Source of the DNA: Bog-756 sp963699105
GTDB taxonomy: Bacteria > Actinomycetota > Acidimicrobiia > Acidimicrobiales > RAAP-2
DNA length: 64,000 nt
Direction of reading: 5' to 3'
NCBI GenBank assembly: GCA_963699105.1
Contig: CAVOTI010000001.1
Coordinates: 248,001-312,000 of the forward strand
The translations under genes were made by a program, and so were the position numbers. The notes beneath the pieces were generated by a model. The model was not told where the DNA came from. It saw nothing but the letters and a program-made list of their open reading frames with translations, and searched no databases. Positions 55,478 through 63,939 of the stretch are shown here, piece by piece. Numbering within the stretch: position 1 is the first letter of the stretch; each line of letters begins with the position of its first letter.

Positions 55478-56763
55478 CGTCGTCGGACCGAGTCGGCGTG
55501 GGCGGTGAGTCCTTCCGTCTCGGCCAGGGCCACCACGTGGGGCCCGAGGACCTCGAGGGCCTTCTCGCTGACCGTCACGGCGTGGATGTGCTTCCTGAAG
55601 TCGTCGACCCGCAAGGCACTGGCGAAACGGGCGGTCCGGTTGGTCGGGAGCACGTGGTTGGGACCGGCCAGGTAGTCCCCGACGCTGGCCGGTGAGCCCG
55701 GCCCGAGGAACACGGCGCCGGCCGAGGTGATGGAGCCCAGCATCGAGGCGGCCTCGTCGACCAGCAGTTCGAGGTGCTCGGGAGCCACCACATTGGCGAC
55801 CTCGCACGCCTGCTCGGGCCCGTCGACGACGACGGCGTAACCGCCACCCTCCAGGGTGGCCTCGAGATCGGCCCGGCGGGGCGAGTCCGACACGATCCGT
55901 TCCACCTCGGAAGTGACGGCGTCGGCCACCGACTCCGACCAGGTGACCAGCCAGGCCAGCCCGTCCGGCCCGTGCTCGGCCTGCACGACCAGATCGATGG
56001 CGGCCAGCTCGACGGGGGTGTCGGGACCGGCCACCACCACCACCTCGGAGGGCCCGGCGAAGGCGGACGCCACCCCGACCACCCCGGACACCTGACGCTT
56101 GGCCTCGGCCACGTAGCGGTTGCCGGGTCCGACGATGACGTCGACCGGCTCGATCGACTCGGTGCCGTAGGCCATGGCCGCGATGGCCTGGGCCCCACCC
56201 ACCCGGTACACCTCGTGGCAGCCGGCGATGGCCGCGGCCGCCAGGGTGGCGTCGTCCACCCGGCCATCAGGTCCCGGCGGCACGCACAGGACGATCTCCT
56301 TCACCCCGGCGACATGGGCCGGGACGGCGCACATCAACACCGTGGAGGGATAGCGGGCCCTCCCTCCCGGTGCGTAGCAGCCGGCCCGGGCCACCGGCCG
56401 GACCAACTCGCGCACGGTGATCCCGCCCGATTCGAACTCCGCTACCTCGCCGGCGGCCTCGTGGGCGTGGTACTCGAGGATGCGATCGTGGGCGACGTCG
56501 AGGGCGTCGAGGAGCCCGGTCGGGACCCGGGACAGGGCGGCCTGGATCTCCGACGCCGGGACCCGGATCTCGTCCAGGGCGATCCCGTCGAACTGCTCGG
56601 TCAGTCGGCGAAGGGCGGCGTCACCGTCGGCCCGTACCTGGGCGATGATGGCCGCCACCGCCTCCGAGGACCGGTCCTGTTCGTCCACCGGACGGGGCAG
56701 GGCGTCGCGCAACTGGCGACGGCTGCCGGCAAAGCCGCGGAGGTCCAGGCGACGCAGTGCCAT
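55465..56763 (-). CDS. hisD: Histidinol dehydrogenase
   Basis: 432 aa. Conserved YAPGGRARYPSTVLMCAVPAHVAGV, VYRVGGAQAIAAMAYG, VDVIVGPGNRYVAEAKRQVSG, and Zn/substrate region NVVAPEHLELL, VGDYLAGPNHVLPT with HIHAVTV near the C-terminus. It oxidises histidinol to histidine in two NAD-dependent steps. First gene of the leftward his operon; hisG and hisE are not in the window. TAGCAT lies 9 nt before ATG 56763. Confidence 0.94.
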   Translation of the reverse strand: MALRRLDLRGFAGSRRQLRDALPRPVDEQDRSSEAVAAIIAQVRADGDAALRRLTEQFDGIALDEIRVPASEIQAALSRVPTGLLDALDVAHDRILEYHAHEAAGEVAEFESGGITVRELVRPVARAGCYAPGGRARYPSTVLMCAVPAHVAGVKEIVLCVPPGPDGRVDDATLAAAAIAGCHEVYRVGGAQAIAAMAYGTESIEPVDVIVGPGNRYVAEAKRQVSGVVGVASAFAGPSEVVVVAGPDTPVELAAIDLVVQAEHGPDGLAWLVTWSESVADAVTSEVERIVSDSPRRADLEATLEGGGYAVVVDGPEQACEVANVVAPEHLELLVDEAASMLGSITSAGAVFLGPGSPASVGDYLAGPNHVLPTNRTARFASALRVDDFRKHIHAVTVSEKALEVLGPHVVALAETEGLTAHADSVRRRWPG

Positions 56764-56772
56764 AGCCAGCCG

Positions 56773-56778
56773 ATGCTA
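56773..56778 (-). promoter_or_regulatory. Candidate -10 element of the his operon
   Basis: TAGCAT on the minus strand, 9 nt before the hisD ATG; no Shine-Dalgarno in between. Confidence 0.35.
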
Positions 56779-56861
56779 CCGGAACGTCGACCGGGCCCCG
56801 CCCGCCGGCACCGCCGGGGGTGCCGTCCTCGTCGGCCACCGGTGGGTGCCATGATCGGTGC

Positions 56862-57059
56862 ATGTCCGCCAGCGCCGCAGAACTGTCCTCCATCGCCACC
56901 GCCCTCGACGAACTTTCCCGCCGCGTGACCGCCCATGCCGACGCGGCCGACCAGGCCGATGACGAGGAGACGGCACGAGAGCTGTTTGCCATCGAACGCG
57001 CCCTGTCCAGCGCCAACCGGCGCCTGGCCCGGCTGTCGCTGACGCTGGCTCGACGCTGA
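56862..57059 (+). CDS. Small helical protein of unknown function
   Basis: 65 aa: SASAAELSSIATALDELSRRVTAHADAADQ followed by ELFAIERALSSANRRLARLSLTLARR. Two amphipathic helices with a basic C-terminus; no signal or membrane segment. It diverges from hisD. CATGAT 6 nt before the ATG at 56862 could be a leaderless -10. Composition and clean frame suggest a real gene, but the family is not recognised. Confidence 0.55.
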   Translation: MSASAAELSSIATALDELSRRVTAHADAADQADDEETARELFAIERALSSANRRLARLSLTLARR

Positions 57060-57696
57060 CCGGGGTGGAGGGGAGCTCGTCGCCGGCCGCCTGCCGCCAT
57101 TGGGCCACCATTCATCCCGAATCCACCCTTCGAAGCCGGCCGGTGCCGGTCAGCGGGAGAGCGCCACCACCATTTGGGCCCCGGACGCGGCGAAGGCACC
57201 CCGAAGGGTGCCTTCGCGCGAGCGGGTCGGGCGGCGGATCCCGAACACCGCTATGCGGAACCGATTGGCGGGAACCGGTTCCGAGACCTCTAGAACATCA
57301 CGTTTTTGCACCCGACGCCAGTCAGGAAGACCGAAAATTTCAGTAGGGAGGACAGCCATTTTGGAGCGCATCCGCAAAAGGCCAGGTGGAGACGGTCTTT
57401 CTCCGGCCGCTACCGGGGTGACCCCCCCGTCGGTCGGGGACACACCCTGCCGCCGCCGACCTCGACGCCGCCGCACTGGCCGCCGGCCTTCCCCGGTACC
57501 GGCTCCGGGTCATCCGTGCCGATCCCCCGACTCCGGTTCGGGGCCACGCTGGTATGAGATCCGATACCGGCCGACCCGGATTCCGCCGATGGTGCCGTCA
57601 ACGGGGACCGGCCGACGGCATGAACCAGAGGGGGTCGACCCTCGTCACACCGCCCGCCCCGCCCCCCGGTTGGCGTCGACCGGTTCCGGCCGTGGG
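57060..57696 (+). other. 637-bp spacer between small gene and nth
   Basis: No gene supported on either strand. It holds the strong hairpin at 57191-57216 and a locally A+T-richer patch at about 57290-57400 with GTAGGGAGGACAGCC, which looks like a ribosome-binding site but leads only to a doubtful TTG/ATT frame of low-complexity Pro/Arg codons. It may contain an unrecognised RNA or a broken gene. Confidence 0.5.
57191..57216 (+). terminator. Strong hairpin, likely terminator
   Basis: Perfect 11-bp arms CGAAGGCACCC and GGGTGCCTTCG around a CGAA loop, about 130 bp after the small gene at 56862. No U-run follows, as is frequent for actinobacterial terminators. Confidence 0.5.
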
Positions 57697-58344
57697 TCAG
57701 GGAGCCGACGGGCAGAAGTCGGCCAGCACACAGGTGGCGCAGCGAGGCGATCTGGCCGTACAGGTCGCTCGACCGTGCAGGATGAGCCGGAGGCTGAAGG
57801 CTCCCCGCTGGTCGGCGGGCACCATGGGGTTGAGGGTCATCTCCACCTTGACCGGGTCTGTCTCCTCGGTGAGGCCGAGCCGGTGGGCCAGGCGCTGCAC
57901 GTGGGTGTCGACCGGCAGTCCCGGTAGTCCGAAGGCCACGCTCCGGATGACGTTGGCCGTCTTGCGGCCGACCCCGGGCAGCGTGACCAGATCCTCCATC
58001 CGGGAGGGGACGGTCCCGCCGAACCTGGTGGTCACCGCCTCGGCCATGCCGACCAGGCTCCGGGCCTTGGCCCGGAAGAAGCCGGTCGAACGGATCAGCT
58101 CTTCGATGTCGGCGATGTCGGCCCCGGCCATCGAGGCGGCGTCCGGATAGCGGGCGAACAACGCCGGGGTGGTCATGTTGACCCTGGCGTCGGTGCACTG
58201 GGCCGACAGGATGGTGGCCACCAGCAACTGGAACGGATCCGAATGATCGAGGGCGCACAGCTCCTCTGCCGAACCGGGGAACTCGGCGGCCAGCCGCCGG
58301 TTGGTCACCCGGGCCCGCCCGGAGGGAGTGCGGGGCCGGGCCAT
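57697..58344 (-). CDS. nth: Endonuclease III
   Basis: 215 aa. Helix-hairpin-helix with catalytic Lys in LPGVGRKTANVIRS, catalytic Asp in VDTHVQRLAHRLG, and the [4Fe-4S] ligands in CTARSPRCATCVLADFC (C-X6-C-X2-C-X5-C). It removes oxidised pyrimidines and nicks abasic DNA. ATG 58344 is 7 nt after TAATCT, a leaderless arrangement. It is divergent from mshD with 30 bp between starts. Confidence 0.95.
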   Translation of the reverse strand: MARPRTPSGRARVTNRRLAAEFPGSAEELCALDHSDPFQLLVATILSAQCTDARVNMTTPALFARYPDAASMAGADIADIEELIRSTGFFRAKARSLVGMAEAVTTRFGGTVPSRMEDLVTLPGVGRKTANVIRSVAFGLPGLPVDTHVQRLAHRLGLTEETDPVKVEMTLNPMVPADQRGAFSLRLILHGRATCTARSPRCATCVLADFCPSAP

Positions 58345-58351
58345 GGACCGG

Positions 58352-58357
58352 AGATTA
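58352..58357 (-). promoter_or_regulatory. -10 element of nth, leaderless
   Basis: TAATCT on the minus strand, 7 nt before the nth ATG. It lies only 4 bp from the opposing mshD hexamer. Confidence 0.55.
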
Positions 58358-58361
58358 CCGG

Positions 58362-58367
58362 TACGTT
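58362..58367 (+). promoter_or_regulatory. -10 element of mshD, leaderless
   Basis: TACGTT 7 nt before the mshD ATG at 58375; no Shine-Dalgarno. Confidence 0.55.
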
Positions 58368-58374
58368 CGTCGGC

Positions 58375-59361
58375 ATGGACGCCCCCGAGCTGGCCGTGAT
58401 GGCTCCCCCCGATCGGGAGTCGGTCGACGAGATCATCGAGCTCGTCGACCGGGCCTCCTCCTTGCTCGGCCATCGGGCCCTGAGCGAGCACAAGCGCATG
58501 GAGCTCGACCGCCTGGCTCGTCCGGCCCCCGGGTCGGTGGCCCCGGAGGAGACGGTCGGGGTGGTGGCACGGTCGCCCGACGGGGGGAGCCTGCTCGGCT
58601 ACGCCCATCTCACCGGCGACCGGGCCGGGCACCAGTACGCCGTGGAAGTGGTGGTCGCTCCCCGGGCCGGCGGGCATGATGGAGAGGTCGACGGGTCCGT
58701 CAACCCGGTCACCGGCTCCCTCTTGGAGGCGGTGGTCGAGTTCGTGGCCCGCAAGGGAGGCGGCAACCTCCGGCTGTGGGTGGCCAAGGCCGGCGGGTCG
58801 GACGACGCCCGGGCCGAAGCCCACGGGTTCGTCACCGAGCGCACCCTCATCCAGATGCGCTGTCGGCTGCCGCTCCCCGCTTCGGTCACCTCGGCCGGGC
58901 CGACGCCCGTCATCGAGACCCGGGCTTTCCGTCCCGGCCTCGACGAGCAGGCCTGGCTGGCCACCAACAACCGCGCCTTCGGTGTCCATCCCGAGCAGGG
59001 CCACTGGGATCTGGCCACCCTGTTGGATCGGGAACAGGAACCCTGGTTCGACCCGGGAGGGCTGTTGCTCCTGGACAGCGAAGGCCGGCTGGCCGGGTCG
59101 TGCTGGACGAAGATCCACCGCCACACCGATCCCCCCATGGGCGAGATCTACGTGATCGGCGTCGACCCCGATTTCCGGGGCCGGGGTCTGGGCCGCGCCC
59201 TCACCATTGCCGGCCTGGAGTGGCTGGCGGCCAAGGGCCTCACCCACGGGATGCTCTACGTCGACGCCGACAACCAGGTCGCCGTGTCGATGTACCGGTC
59301 GATGGGGTTCGCTCCCGACCATGTCGACCGGGCCTACCTGAGGGTCGTCGACCCGGGCTGA
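58375..59361 (+). CDS. mshD: Mycothiol synthase
   Basis: 328 aa with tandem GNAT domains. The C-terminal domain carries the MshD signature TNNRAFGVHPEQGHWDLATL, then CoA-binding IGVDPDFRGRGLGRAL and YVDADNQVAVSMYRSMGF. The N-terminal GNAT half (residues 1-165) is degenerate, as is normal for MshD. It acetylates Cys-GlcN-Ins to make mycothiol, the actinobacterial thiol. Unlinked to other msh genes here. Confidence 0.92.
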   Translation: MDAPELAVMAPPDRESVDEIIELVDRASSLLGHRALSEHKRMELDRLARPAPGSVAPEETVGVVARSPDGGSLLGYAHLTGDRAGHQYAVEVVVAPRAGGHDGEVDGSVNPVTGSLLEAVVEFVARKGGGNLRLWVAKAGGSDDARAEAHGFVTERTLIQMRCRLPLPASVTSAGPTPVIETRAFRPGLDEQAWLATNNRAFGVHPEQGHWDLATLLDREQEPWFDPGGLLLLDSEGRLAGSCWTKIHRHTDPPMGEIYVIGVDPDFRGRGLGRALTIAGLEWLAAKGLTHGMLYVDADNQVAVSMYRSMGFAPDHVDRAYLRVVDPG

Positions 59362-59394
59362 CCGGGGCTGACCGGGGCGGGACCGGACGCCGGG

Positions 59395-60087
59395 TCAGCC
59401 GGTGCCCACCAGGTGCCCGACCGAGTAGGTGACCAAGGCGGCGATCCCCGAGATGAGCAGCTGCCGGTTGGCCGACCACAGCCACGAGCGGCCGGTGAAG
59501 TGAGCCAGCGCCGCCCCGACGGTGAATGCCCCGACGGCGCCCAGCACCACCGACCCGAGAATGGCGGCGTTGCCCGACGTGAACAGCCACGGCAGCAGCG
59601 GGAGAACGGCGCCGACGGCGAACATGACGAACGAGGACGCCGCCGCCTGCAGTGGGTTTCCGGTCCGGGCCGGATCGATCCCGAGCTCTTCGCGGGCGTG
59701 GGTCTCGAGGGCCAGCTCCGGGTCGCGCATCATCTTGGACGAGAGCTCGTCGGCCATGTCCGAGTCGATGCCCCGGCTCTCGTAGATGGCGGCGAGCTCC
59801 CGCCGCTCGATCTCGGGGTCGTGGCGGATGGCCTGACGTTCGACGTCGAGCTCGCGCAGCATCAGCTCGGACTGGGCCCGCATGGAGACGTACTCCCCGG
59901 CGGCCATGGAGAACGACCCGGCGATGAGACCGGCGATACCGGCCAGCCGGACGGCTCCGGGCGAGGCATGGGCACCGGCCATGCCCAGGATCAGCGCCAC
60001 ATTGGACACCAATCCGTCGCTGACACCGAAGACGGCGGCCCTGGCCCCCCCGCCCTGCAGGTCCCGATGGCTGTGACCTGACTCCAT
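59395..60087 (-). CDS. VIT1/CCC1-family membrane transporter
   Basis: 230 aa from ATG 60087. Five likely helices: ARAAVFGVSDGLVSNVALILGMAGA, LAGIAGLIAGSFSMAAGEYVSM, then after a charged cytoplasmic domain (ELMLRELDVERQAIRHDPEIERRELAAIYESRG) two C-terminal pairs. The GVSDGLVSN and AGEYVS motifs are characteristic of VIT/CCC1 iron-manganese transporters, and the Glu-rich central part corresponds to the metal-binding domain. TACGCT lies 6 nt before ATG. Vacuolar naming does not apply; efflux of Fe/Mn is a plausible role. Confidence 0.88.
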   Translation of the reverse strand: MESGHSHRDLQGGGARAAVFGVSDGLVSNVALILGMAGAHASPGAVRLAGIAGLIAGSFSMAAGEYVSMRAQSELMLRELDVERQAIRHDPEIERRELAAIYESRGIDSDMADELSSKMMRDPELALETHAREELGIDPARTGNPLQAAASSFVMFAVGAVLPLLPWLFTSGNAAILGSVVLGAVGAFTVGAALAHFTGRSWLWSANRQLLISGIAALVTYSVGHLVGTG

Positions 60088-60093
60088 GCCAGC

Positions 60094-60099
60094 AGCGTA
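60094..60099 (-). promoter_or_regulatory. -10 element of VIT1-family gene, leaderless
   Basis: TACGCT on the minus strand, 6 nt before ATG 60087. Confidence 0.5.
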
Positions 60100-60222
60100 C
60101 CGACAGGTGCCCGGTAAGGGGTCTCTGATCTTCCGAGGAAGGATCACCTCACCGCCGAGCACGGGCCCGGCCACGCCGGGAGAGAAGGACCCGGCCGGTG
60201 GCCCGGTGTCGGCCGACTCCCG

Positions 60223-60228
60223 TACAGT
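60223..60228 (+). promoter_or_regulatory. -10 element of MaoC gene, leaderless
   Basis: TACAGT 7 nt before ATG 60236. Confidence 0.55.
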
Positions 60229-60235
60229 CTGGGCC

Positions 60236-60691
60236 ATGGCAACCACCGTGCACGGCATCGAATCCTTCAGCGGGCTGGTCGGGAAACATCTCGGCTACAG
60301 CCAATGGCACCGGATCGACCAGGACCAGATCAACCTGTTCGCCGAGGCCACCGGCGACCACCAGTGGATCCATGTGGACCCGGAGCGGGCCAAGAGCGGA
60401 CCCTTCGGCACGGCCATCGCCCACGGCTATCTGACCCTGTCGCTGGTGCCGGTGTTCCTGGGCGAGGTGGTGGTGGTGGAGGGCGTGTCCATGGGCGTCA
60501 ACTACGGATGCAACAAGGTCCGGTTCCCCGCCCCGGTCCCGGTGGGCAGCAATCTCCGGCTGGGGGTGTCGGTGGCCGAGGTCGAACAGGTCAACGACGG
60601 GGTGCAGGTGGTCATGGACATGACCATGGAGACCGAGGGTTCCACCAAGCCCAGCTGCGTGGCCCAGGTGGTCTACCGCTACTACGCCTGA
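60236..60691 (+). CDS. MaoC-family (R)-specific enoyl hydratase
   Basis: 151 aa hotdog protein. The hydratase catalytic loop is present as FAEATGDHQWIHVDPERAKSGPFGTAIAHGYLTLSLVP, with Asp and His in the expected D-x4-H spacing. C-terminal VRFPAPVPVGSNLRLGVSVAEVEQV is typical. The family hydrates trans-2-enoyl-CoA. It stands alone ahead of the MerR gene with 121 bp between. Confidence 0.9.
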   Translation: MATTVHGIESFSGLVGKHLGYSQWHRIDQDQINLFAEATGDHQWIHVDPERAKSGPFGTAIAHGYLTLSLVPVFLGEVVVVEGVSMGVNYGCNKVRFPAPVPVGSNLRLGVSVAEVEQVNDGVQVVMDMTMETEGSTKPSCVAQVVYRYYA

Positions 60692-60799
60692 ACCCGCCGG
60701 CCGGCCCATCACTCCCCCCTTCCGGCCGGTCGGGCCCGCTCCTGGCCGGAGCTGCCGGTACCGCCCACCGCCCGCTCGAACAATGCGAGCGATTACTCC

Positions 60800-60805
60800 T
60801 AGAGT
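60800..60805 (+). promoter_or_regulatory. -10 element of MerR-menG-menF operon, leaderless
   Basis: TAGAGT 7 nt before ATG 60813; identical hexamer and spacing to lepB. Confidence 0.55.
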
Positions 60806-60812
60806 GGCGGGT

Positions 60813-61775
60813 ATGGAGATGCGGGTCGAACAGCTCTCGGTGCGGTCCGGCGTGCCTGTCGACACCGTCCGCTACTACCAGAGCAAGGGGCTGCTGGCTC
60901 CCCCCCGCCGTGAGGGCAGGGTCGCCTGGTACGACGACGGTCACCTCGACCGGCTGGCCCGGATCCGGACCCTGCAGCAGCGCGGTTTCACTCTGGCCAC
61001 CATCGTCAGGCTGGTCGACGGAGAGCTCGACGCCGCCGACGAGGCCCTCATCGGCGAGCTGTCCGGGCTCAACCACCCGGGCGGAGGTGACGGCGCGACG
61101 GACGGCGGCCGTGAAGGGGACGGTACCGGGACGACCCCGCCTCCGTCCCGTCCCGAGGACCGGCTGTTCACCATCGGCGAACTGGCCGTCGAAACAGGAG
61201 TGCCACTGGCCCTGCTGAAGGCGGTCGAGGCCGAGGGACTGCTCATCCCCCGACGCGTGCTGGGCCGGGACTGCTACACCACCGAGGACGTGGCCGCCTC
61301 GCGGGCCGGTCTGCTGCTCTTGGAGTGGGGTATCCCCCTGTCGGCGCTGCTCGAGGTGGCCCGGCACCACCACGAGGCGACCGAGGCGGTGGCCCGGGAG
61401 GCGGTGGCCCTGTTCTCCACCCACGTACGGGGCCAGCTGCGTCAGGGGATAGAGCCCGGCCCCGGCCCGTCGGCCCCGGCTCCGGCCGACGACCCGGACA
61501 CGGTCGCCGAGATCGACCGCCTGCTCCGTGCGTACGAGGAGCTGCTCCCGGCGGTGACCACCCTGGTCGAGCACCACTTCACCCGGGCGCTGGTCAAAGC
61601 AGCCCTCGACCATGTCGAGCAGGTGGCGTCGGACGAGGAGCGGCTGGCCATCTGGGAACAGATCGGAAGCCACGGCCAAGGCGGCGACACCGAGGGCGGC
61701 GACACCGACGGGGTCGACACCGACGGCCAGCCGGCCGCCTCCGCCACTGCCCCCTCCCCGACGACGGGGCGGTGA
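60813..61775 (+). CDS. MerR-family regulator with two MerR-like HTH domains
   Basis: 320 aa from ATG 60813. Residues 1-70 are a standard MerR HTH (VEQLSVRSGVPVDTVRYYQSKGLLAPPRREGRVAWY, LDRLARIRTLQQRGFTLATI). A Gly/Asp/Pro linker leads to a second MerR-like segment (FTIGELAVETGVPLALLKAVEAEGLLIPRRVLGRDCYTTEDVAASRAGLLLLEWGIPLSALLEVARHH) and a helical C-terminal region. No Cys metal site. Its stop overlaps the menG GTG, so it is co-translated with menaquinone genes; effector unknown. Confidence 0.85.
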   Translation: MEMRVEQLSVRSGVPVDTVRYYQSKGLLAPPRREGRVAWYDDGHLDRLARIRTLQQRGFTLATIVRLVDGELDAADEALIGELSGLNHPGGGDGATDGGREGDGTGTTPPPSRPEDRLFTIGELAVETGVPLALLKAVEAEGLLIPRRVLGRDCYTTEDVAASRAGLLLLEWGIPLSALLEVARHHHEATEAVAREAVALFSTHVRGQLRQGIEPGPGPSAPAPADDPDTVAEIDRLLRAYEELLPAVTTLVEHHFTRALVKAALDHVEQVASDEERLAIWEQIGSHGQGGDTEGGDTDGVDTDGQPAASATAPSPTTGR

Positions 61776-62560
61776 CCGGCGTGGCCCCGCCCACCGGTGT
61801 GGCCCAAGGTCCGGTCGATGCCGATCGGCACCACGGGAACCGGCACGACGCCACCAGCCGGGCCCGGGAGGCCGGCCTGCCCACCGGTCACGACAAGACC
61901 GAATTGGTCCGCTCGATGTTCGACGCCATCGCTCCCCGGTACGACTTGGTCAACCGGATGATGACCTTCGGTCTCGACATCCGGTGGCGGCGGCGTTCTA
62001 CCCGGGCGCTGGGCCTTCCGGCCGGAGCGCGGGTCCTCGACCTGGCCTGTGGCACCGGTGACTTCCTGGTCCTGCTGTCATCGGCCGGGCTGGCGCCGCT
62101 GGGAATGGACCTGTCGTGGGGGATGCTGGCCGCCAATCACGCCGGGAGGCCCCTGGTCCAGGCCGACGGGGCGGCCCTCCCGCTGGCCACCGGATCGGTG
62201 GACGGCGTGACCTGCGGCTACGCCCTCCGGAACTTCACCGACCTCGAGGCCGTCTTCACCGAGCTGGCCAGGGTGGTGCGGCCCGGTGGCCGGATCAGCC
62301 TGCTCGAAGTGGCCGAACCCGACGGCGGCGCCCTCCTGGCCGGGCACCGGCTCTGGTTCCGTCACGTCGTCCCGGTCATCGGCGGCCTGGTGTCCGACCG
62401 GGCGGCGTACCGCTACCTTCCCCAGTCGACCGCCTACCTCCCGCCGGTGCCGGAGTTGCGTGCCATGTTGGTGGAGGCGGGATTCTCCTCGGTCAACCAC
62501 CATCCGCTGTCGGGAGGCCTGAGCCAGCTGTTCACCGCCACCCGGGCGGGCGTGCCGTGA
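61772..62560 (+). CDS. menG: Demethylmenaquinone methyltransferase
   Basis: 262 aa from GTG 61772. UbiE/MenG motifs: RSMFDAIAPRYDLVNRMMTFGLDIRWRRR, SAM motif VLDLACGTGDFLVLL, MDLSWGML, VTCGYALRNFTDLEAVFTELARVVRPGGRISLLEVAEP, and YRYLPQSTAYLPPVPEL. It performs the final methylation in menaquinone synthesis. About 35 extra N-terminal residues (His/Arg/Gly-rich) precede the family core; translational overlap with the MerR stop (GTGA) supports this start. Confidence 0.92.
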   Translation: MTGVAPPTGVAQGPVDADRHHGNRHDATSRAREAGLPTGHDKTELVRSMFDAIAPRYDLVNRMMTFGLDIRWRRRSTRALGLPAGARVLDLACGTGDFLVLLSSAGLAPLGMDLSWGMLAANHAGRPLVQADGAALPLATGSVDGVTCGYALRNFTDLEAVFTELARVVRPGGRISLLEVAEPDGGALLAGHRLWFRHVVPVIGGLVSDRAAYRYLPQSTAYLPPVPELRAMLVEAGFSSVNHHPLSGGLSQLFTATRAGVP

Positions 62561-63939
62561 CCGCCGTCCCGGCCGACCTCACCGCCGTCCGCCTCCCCCT
62601 CGACCCGGGCCCGGCCATCGACCCGTTCGCCCTGGCCGGATCGGACGGCATCGTCTTCTGCTCCGGGCCCCGGGTCCGGGTGGGCCTCGGGGTGGCCGTC
62701 ACCATCGAGTTGCCCCGGGGACTGGACGCCCCCGACGACCTGCGGACGGCGGCCGGTGTGGTGGCCGCCATCGCCACCGAAGACCACGTCGCCGGCTCCG
62801 GGGGCGCCGGCTCCGCCGGGGTGGCGGCCTTCGGTGCCCTCCCGTTCGACCGGTCGGCCCGGGCCACCCTGGTGGTCCCCGCCGTCCTCTACGGTTCCGA
62901 CGGCGGCGGGGAGGAGTGGGTCACCGTGGTGGGCGCCGGTCGGCCCCCCATTCCCACCGGACCGACCGGCCGGCGGTCGTGGCTCCTCGGTCGGTCGAGG
63001 ATGGGTGGCGGTCCCGGCCCGTCGGAGTCCGAGGACCGGGCCTCGGGGGGAAAGCTGGCGCGCATCGTCCCCGGCTCGACCGACGCCGATTTCCGGGCCA
63101 TGGTGGCCGAGGCGCTCCGCTCCATCGACCGCGGAGAGGTGACCAAGGTGGTGCTGTCCCGTCAGGTCGACGTGACCATGGGCCACGCCGTGGTCGTGGC
63201 CGACCTGCTCCGGCGGTGGCACCGTCTCGAACCGAACTGCACGGTGTTCTCCGTGCCCACTCCGGACGGGCAGTTCGTCGGGGCCAGCCCCGAGTTGCTG
63301 GTGGAGCGGACCGGGTTGCAGTTCCGGAGCCGGCCGCTGGCCGGGACGGCCCGGCGGTCGGTGTCCGACAGCGGGGGCGCCACCCCGGGTGCGTTGCTCG
63401 AATCGTCCAAGGACGGCAACGAGCACCGCCTGGTGGTGGAGGAGATCGACCGGGCCCTCCGTCCGATCTCCACCCGGCTGTCGGTTCCCGACCATCCCGA
63501 CCTCGTCCATCTCCACACCATCACCCACCTGGGCACCGGCATCACCGGCACGCTGGCCACCGAGGCCGACGGCTCGGCCCCCACCGCCCTCGACCTGGTG
63601 TCCGTCCTCCATCCGACGCCGGCGGTGGGTGGGGTACCGGCCGGCCAAGCCCTCCCTCTCATCCAACGTCTCGAGCCCCACGCCCGGGGCCGCTTCGCCG
63701 GGCCGGTCGGTTACGTCGACGGGCGGGGTGACGGGACGTGGATGCTGGGGATCCGGTCGATGTCGGTGCGGGGGCCGTCGGCCCGGTTGACGGCCGGGGT
63801 GGGCATCGTCGAGGGCTCCGACCCCGAGAGCGAGCTGGTCGAGACCAATCTGAAGCTCAGCGCGGTCTTCGGGGCCTTGGCCCCCGGGCTGCCCTTCCCG
63901 ACCGGGGACGCCGCCCCTCGACGTGAAGCCGTCAGCTGA
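62557..63939 (+). CDS. menF: Isochorismate synthase
   Basis: 460 aa from GTG 62557, overlapping the menG stop (GTGA). Chorismate-binding fold: VTKVVLSRQVDV, FVGASPELLVERTG, RPLAGTARRS, SSKDGNEHRLVVEEI, HLHTITHLGTGITGTL, LHPTPAVGGVPAGQAL and GRFAGPVGYVDGRGDGTWMLGIRSM. It converts chorismate to isochorismate for menaquinone. The MenF assignment rests on the menG linkage; siderophore EntC-type enzymes share the motifs. The N-terminal 170 residues are variable. Confidence 0.9.
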   Translation: MTAVPADLTAVRLPLDPGPAIDPFALAGSDGIVFCSGPRVRVGLGVAVTIELPRGLDAPDDLRTAAGVVAAIATEDHVAGSGGAGSAGVAAFGALPFDRSARATLVVPAVLYGSDGGGEEWVTVVGAGRPPIPTGPTGRRSWLLGRSRMGGGPGPSESEDRASGGKLARIVPGSTDADFRAMVAEALRSIDRGEVTKVVLSRQVDVTMGHAVVVADLLRRWHRLEPNCTVFSVPTPDGQFVGASPELLVERTGLQFRSRPLAGTARRSVSDSGGATPGALLESSKDGNEHRLVVEEIDRALRPISTRLSVPDHPDLVHLHTITHLGTGITGTLATEADGSAPTALDLVSVLHPTPAVGGVPAGQALPLIQRLEPHARGRFAGPVGYVDGRGDGTWMLGIRSMSVRGPSARLTAGVGIVEGSDPESELVETNLKLSAVFGALAPGLPFPTGDAAPRREAVS

